Assembly: GCA_026986785.1 (NCBI GenBank)
Contig: JALSNW010000010.1
Location: forward strand, 1-52,132
Direction: 5' to 3'
DNA from: Deltaproteobacteria bacterium
GTDB taxonomy: Bacteria; Desulfobacterota; Dissulfuribacteria; Dissulfuribacterales; QOAL01
Length of the DNA stretch: 52,132 nt
A program made the translations under genes and the position numbers. This document shows positions 51,704 through 52,132 of the stretch, in pieces (within the stretch, counting starts at the first letter, position 1; every line of letters begins with the position of its first letter). The notes beneath the pieces were generated by a model that ran no database searches, was not told where the DNA came from, and saw only the letters and a list, made by a program, of their open reading frames with translations.

Positions 51704-52132
51704 ATGGTCTCATCTCCTGTGCACCTCAACCCATTTCCTACCCATCTCAACTTGCCCCTGAATTTCTTTATCCTTTCCTGCTTCTTCAGGCAGACCAAGG
51801 TCTTTAGTGCGAGTTTCACTGTCTCTTTTGGTTTTAAGACCTGTCAGCCCCAAGGCAGTGGACATCAAAACTTATCATCTATATCTATGTTTGTCCTCCT
51901 TCTGATCTCCATGTGTATAAAATTATAAAGCTATACAAATGATGACAACCGTAAGGCCTTAGGTCGAATATAAACCCAAAATGTATTACCTGTTTTTTCA
52001 AAGAATTTTTGGTAAAGCCCTGATCGACGTTCCATTATTCCAAATTATGCACTTAAAATGCCTTAAGAAAGTAATTCCTATTAATTTTTTGTGGTTCGTC
52101 TATTTCTTCCCAATGGGTCTTCGTCTGAAAGA
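51704..52132. other. Right-edge region, no gene recognised
   Basis: About 430 bp after the AAA ATPase. A 74-codon open frame at 51704-51928 has no ribosome site and an unconvincing composition. The end of the window is AT-rich. Confidence 0.45.

Noticed and set aside
51704-51928. 74-codon open frame after the AAA ATPase
   Set aside because: No ribosome site and a composition unlike its neighbours' proteins.
1-52132. tRNA-Sec, other tRNAs, rRNA or CRISPR arrays
   Set aside because: I looked for cloverleaf-like and regularly spaced repeat patterns and recognised none; absence by eye is not proof.

Overview
The window looks like chromosomal DNA from an anaerobic, probably thermophilic or sulfur-cycling member of the Desulfobacterota (the old Deltaproteobacteria). 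This rests on gene content: very heme-rich c-type cytochromes with an outer-membrane porin, hybrid cluster protein (Hcp) beside two siroheme-Fe/S proteins, a tungsten-type aldehyde:ferredoxin oxidoreductase with its own polyferredoxin, a CooC-type nickel ATPase, and a RACo-like corrinoid-protein activator. The last two suggest a CO dehydrogenase/acetyl-CoA pathway elsewhere in the genome. No rRNA, tRNA, CRISPR array or complete insertion sequence was recognised. Genus and species cannot be set from this sequence alone.

Layout. (1) 1-5148, minus strand: an extracellular-electron-transfer operon reading outer-membrane porin, 12-heme lipoprotein, then a large secreted multiheme cytochrome that runs off the left edge. 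The large cytochrome contains one in-frame UGA (2340-2342) followed at once by a stem-loop that fits a bacterial SECIS element. All seven CxxCH motifs, before and after the UGA, lie in one frame, so I read it as a probable selenocysteine-containing multiheme cytochrome, the most notable item here. (2) 6105-9874, minus: a hybrid histidine kinase and a cyclic-nucleotide-domain/methyltransferase fusion resembling the PhcB-type signal methyltransferase. (3) 10032-15231, plus: valS, nadC, a rhomboid protease and an SDH/ClpP-type membrane protease; then, on minus, ggt-cooC-folE2 (15291-18393). (4) 18586-22711: a zinc-ribbon protein, hcp, and two siroheme proteins around a Crp/Fnr-type palindrome, likely a nitrosative-stress module. 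(5) 22717-26116, minus: DUF2760, Hsp70-like and HEAT-repeat genes, overlapping or closely spaced. (6) 26339-31940, minus: an isoprenylcysteine-methyltransferase-type membrane protein and a GldA/GldFG-type ABC system with a DUF4340 protein. (7) 32259-37505: a thioredoxin-like protein, an unrecognised 536-residue protein, the RACo-like protein and a bile-acid/sodium-symporter-family transporter. (8) 38175-44709: a sugar-nucleotide epimerase, a nitrilase-RfaE2 fusion, AOR plus ferredoxin, a CDF-NifX fusion and greA. (9) 44926-52132: an OB-fold lipoprotein, an Smr protein, a HAD-family protein, an MFS exporter, a membrane protein, a decayed helicase, and an AAA/DUF4143 ATPase.

Two copies of a 255-bp non-coding element (5830-6084 and 37659-37913), with terminal inverted repeats and a conserved internal hairpin, look like a MITE or a structured-RNA repeat. 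Several genes appear to start at TTG with strong ribosome binding sites (ggt, the 536-residue protein, the nitrilase fusion). Functional names come from motif recognition by eye; no database search was run.
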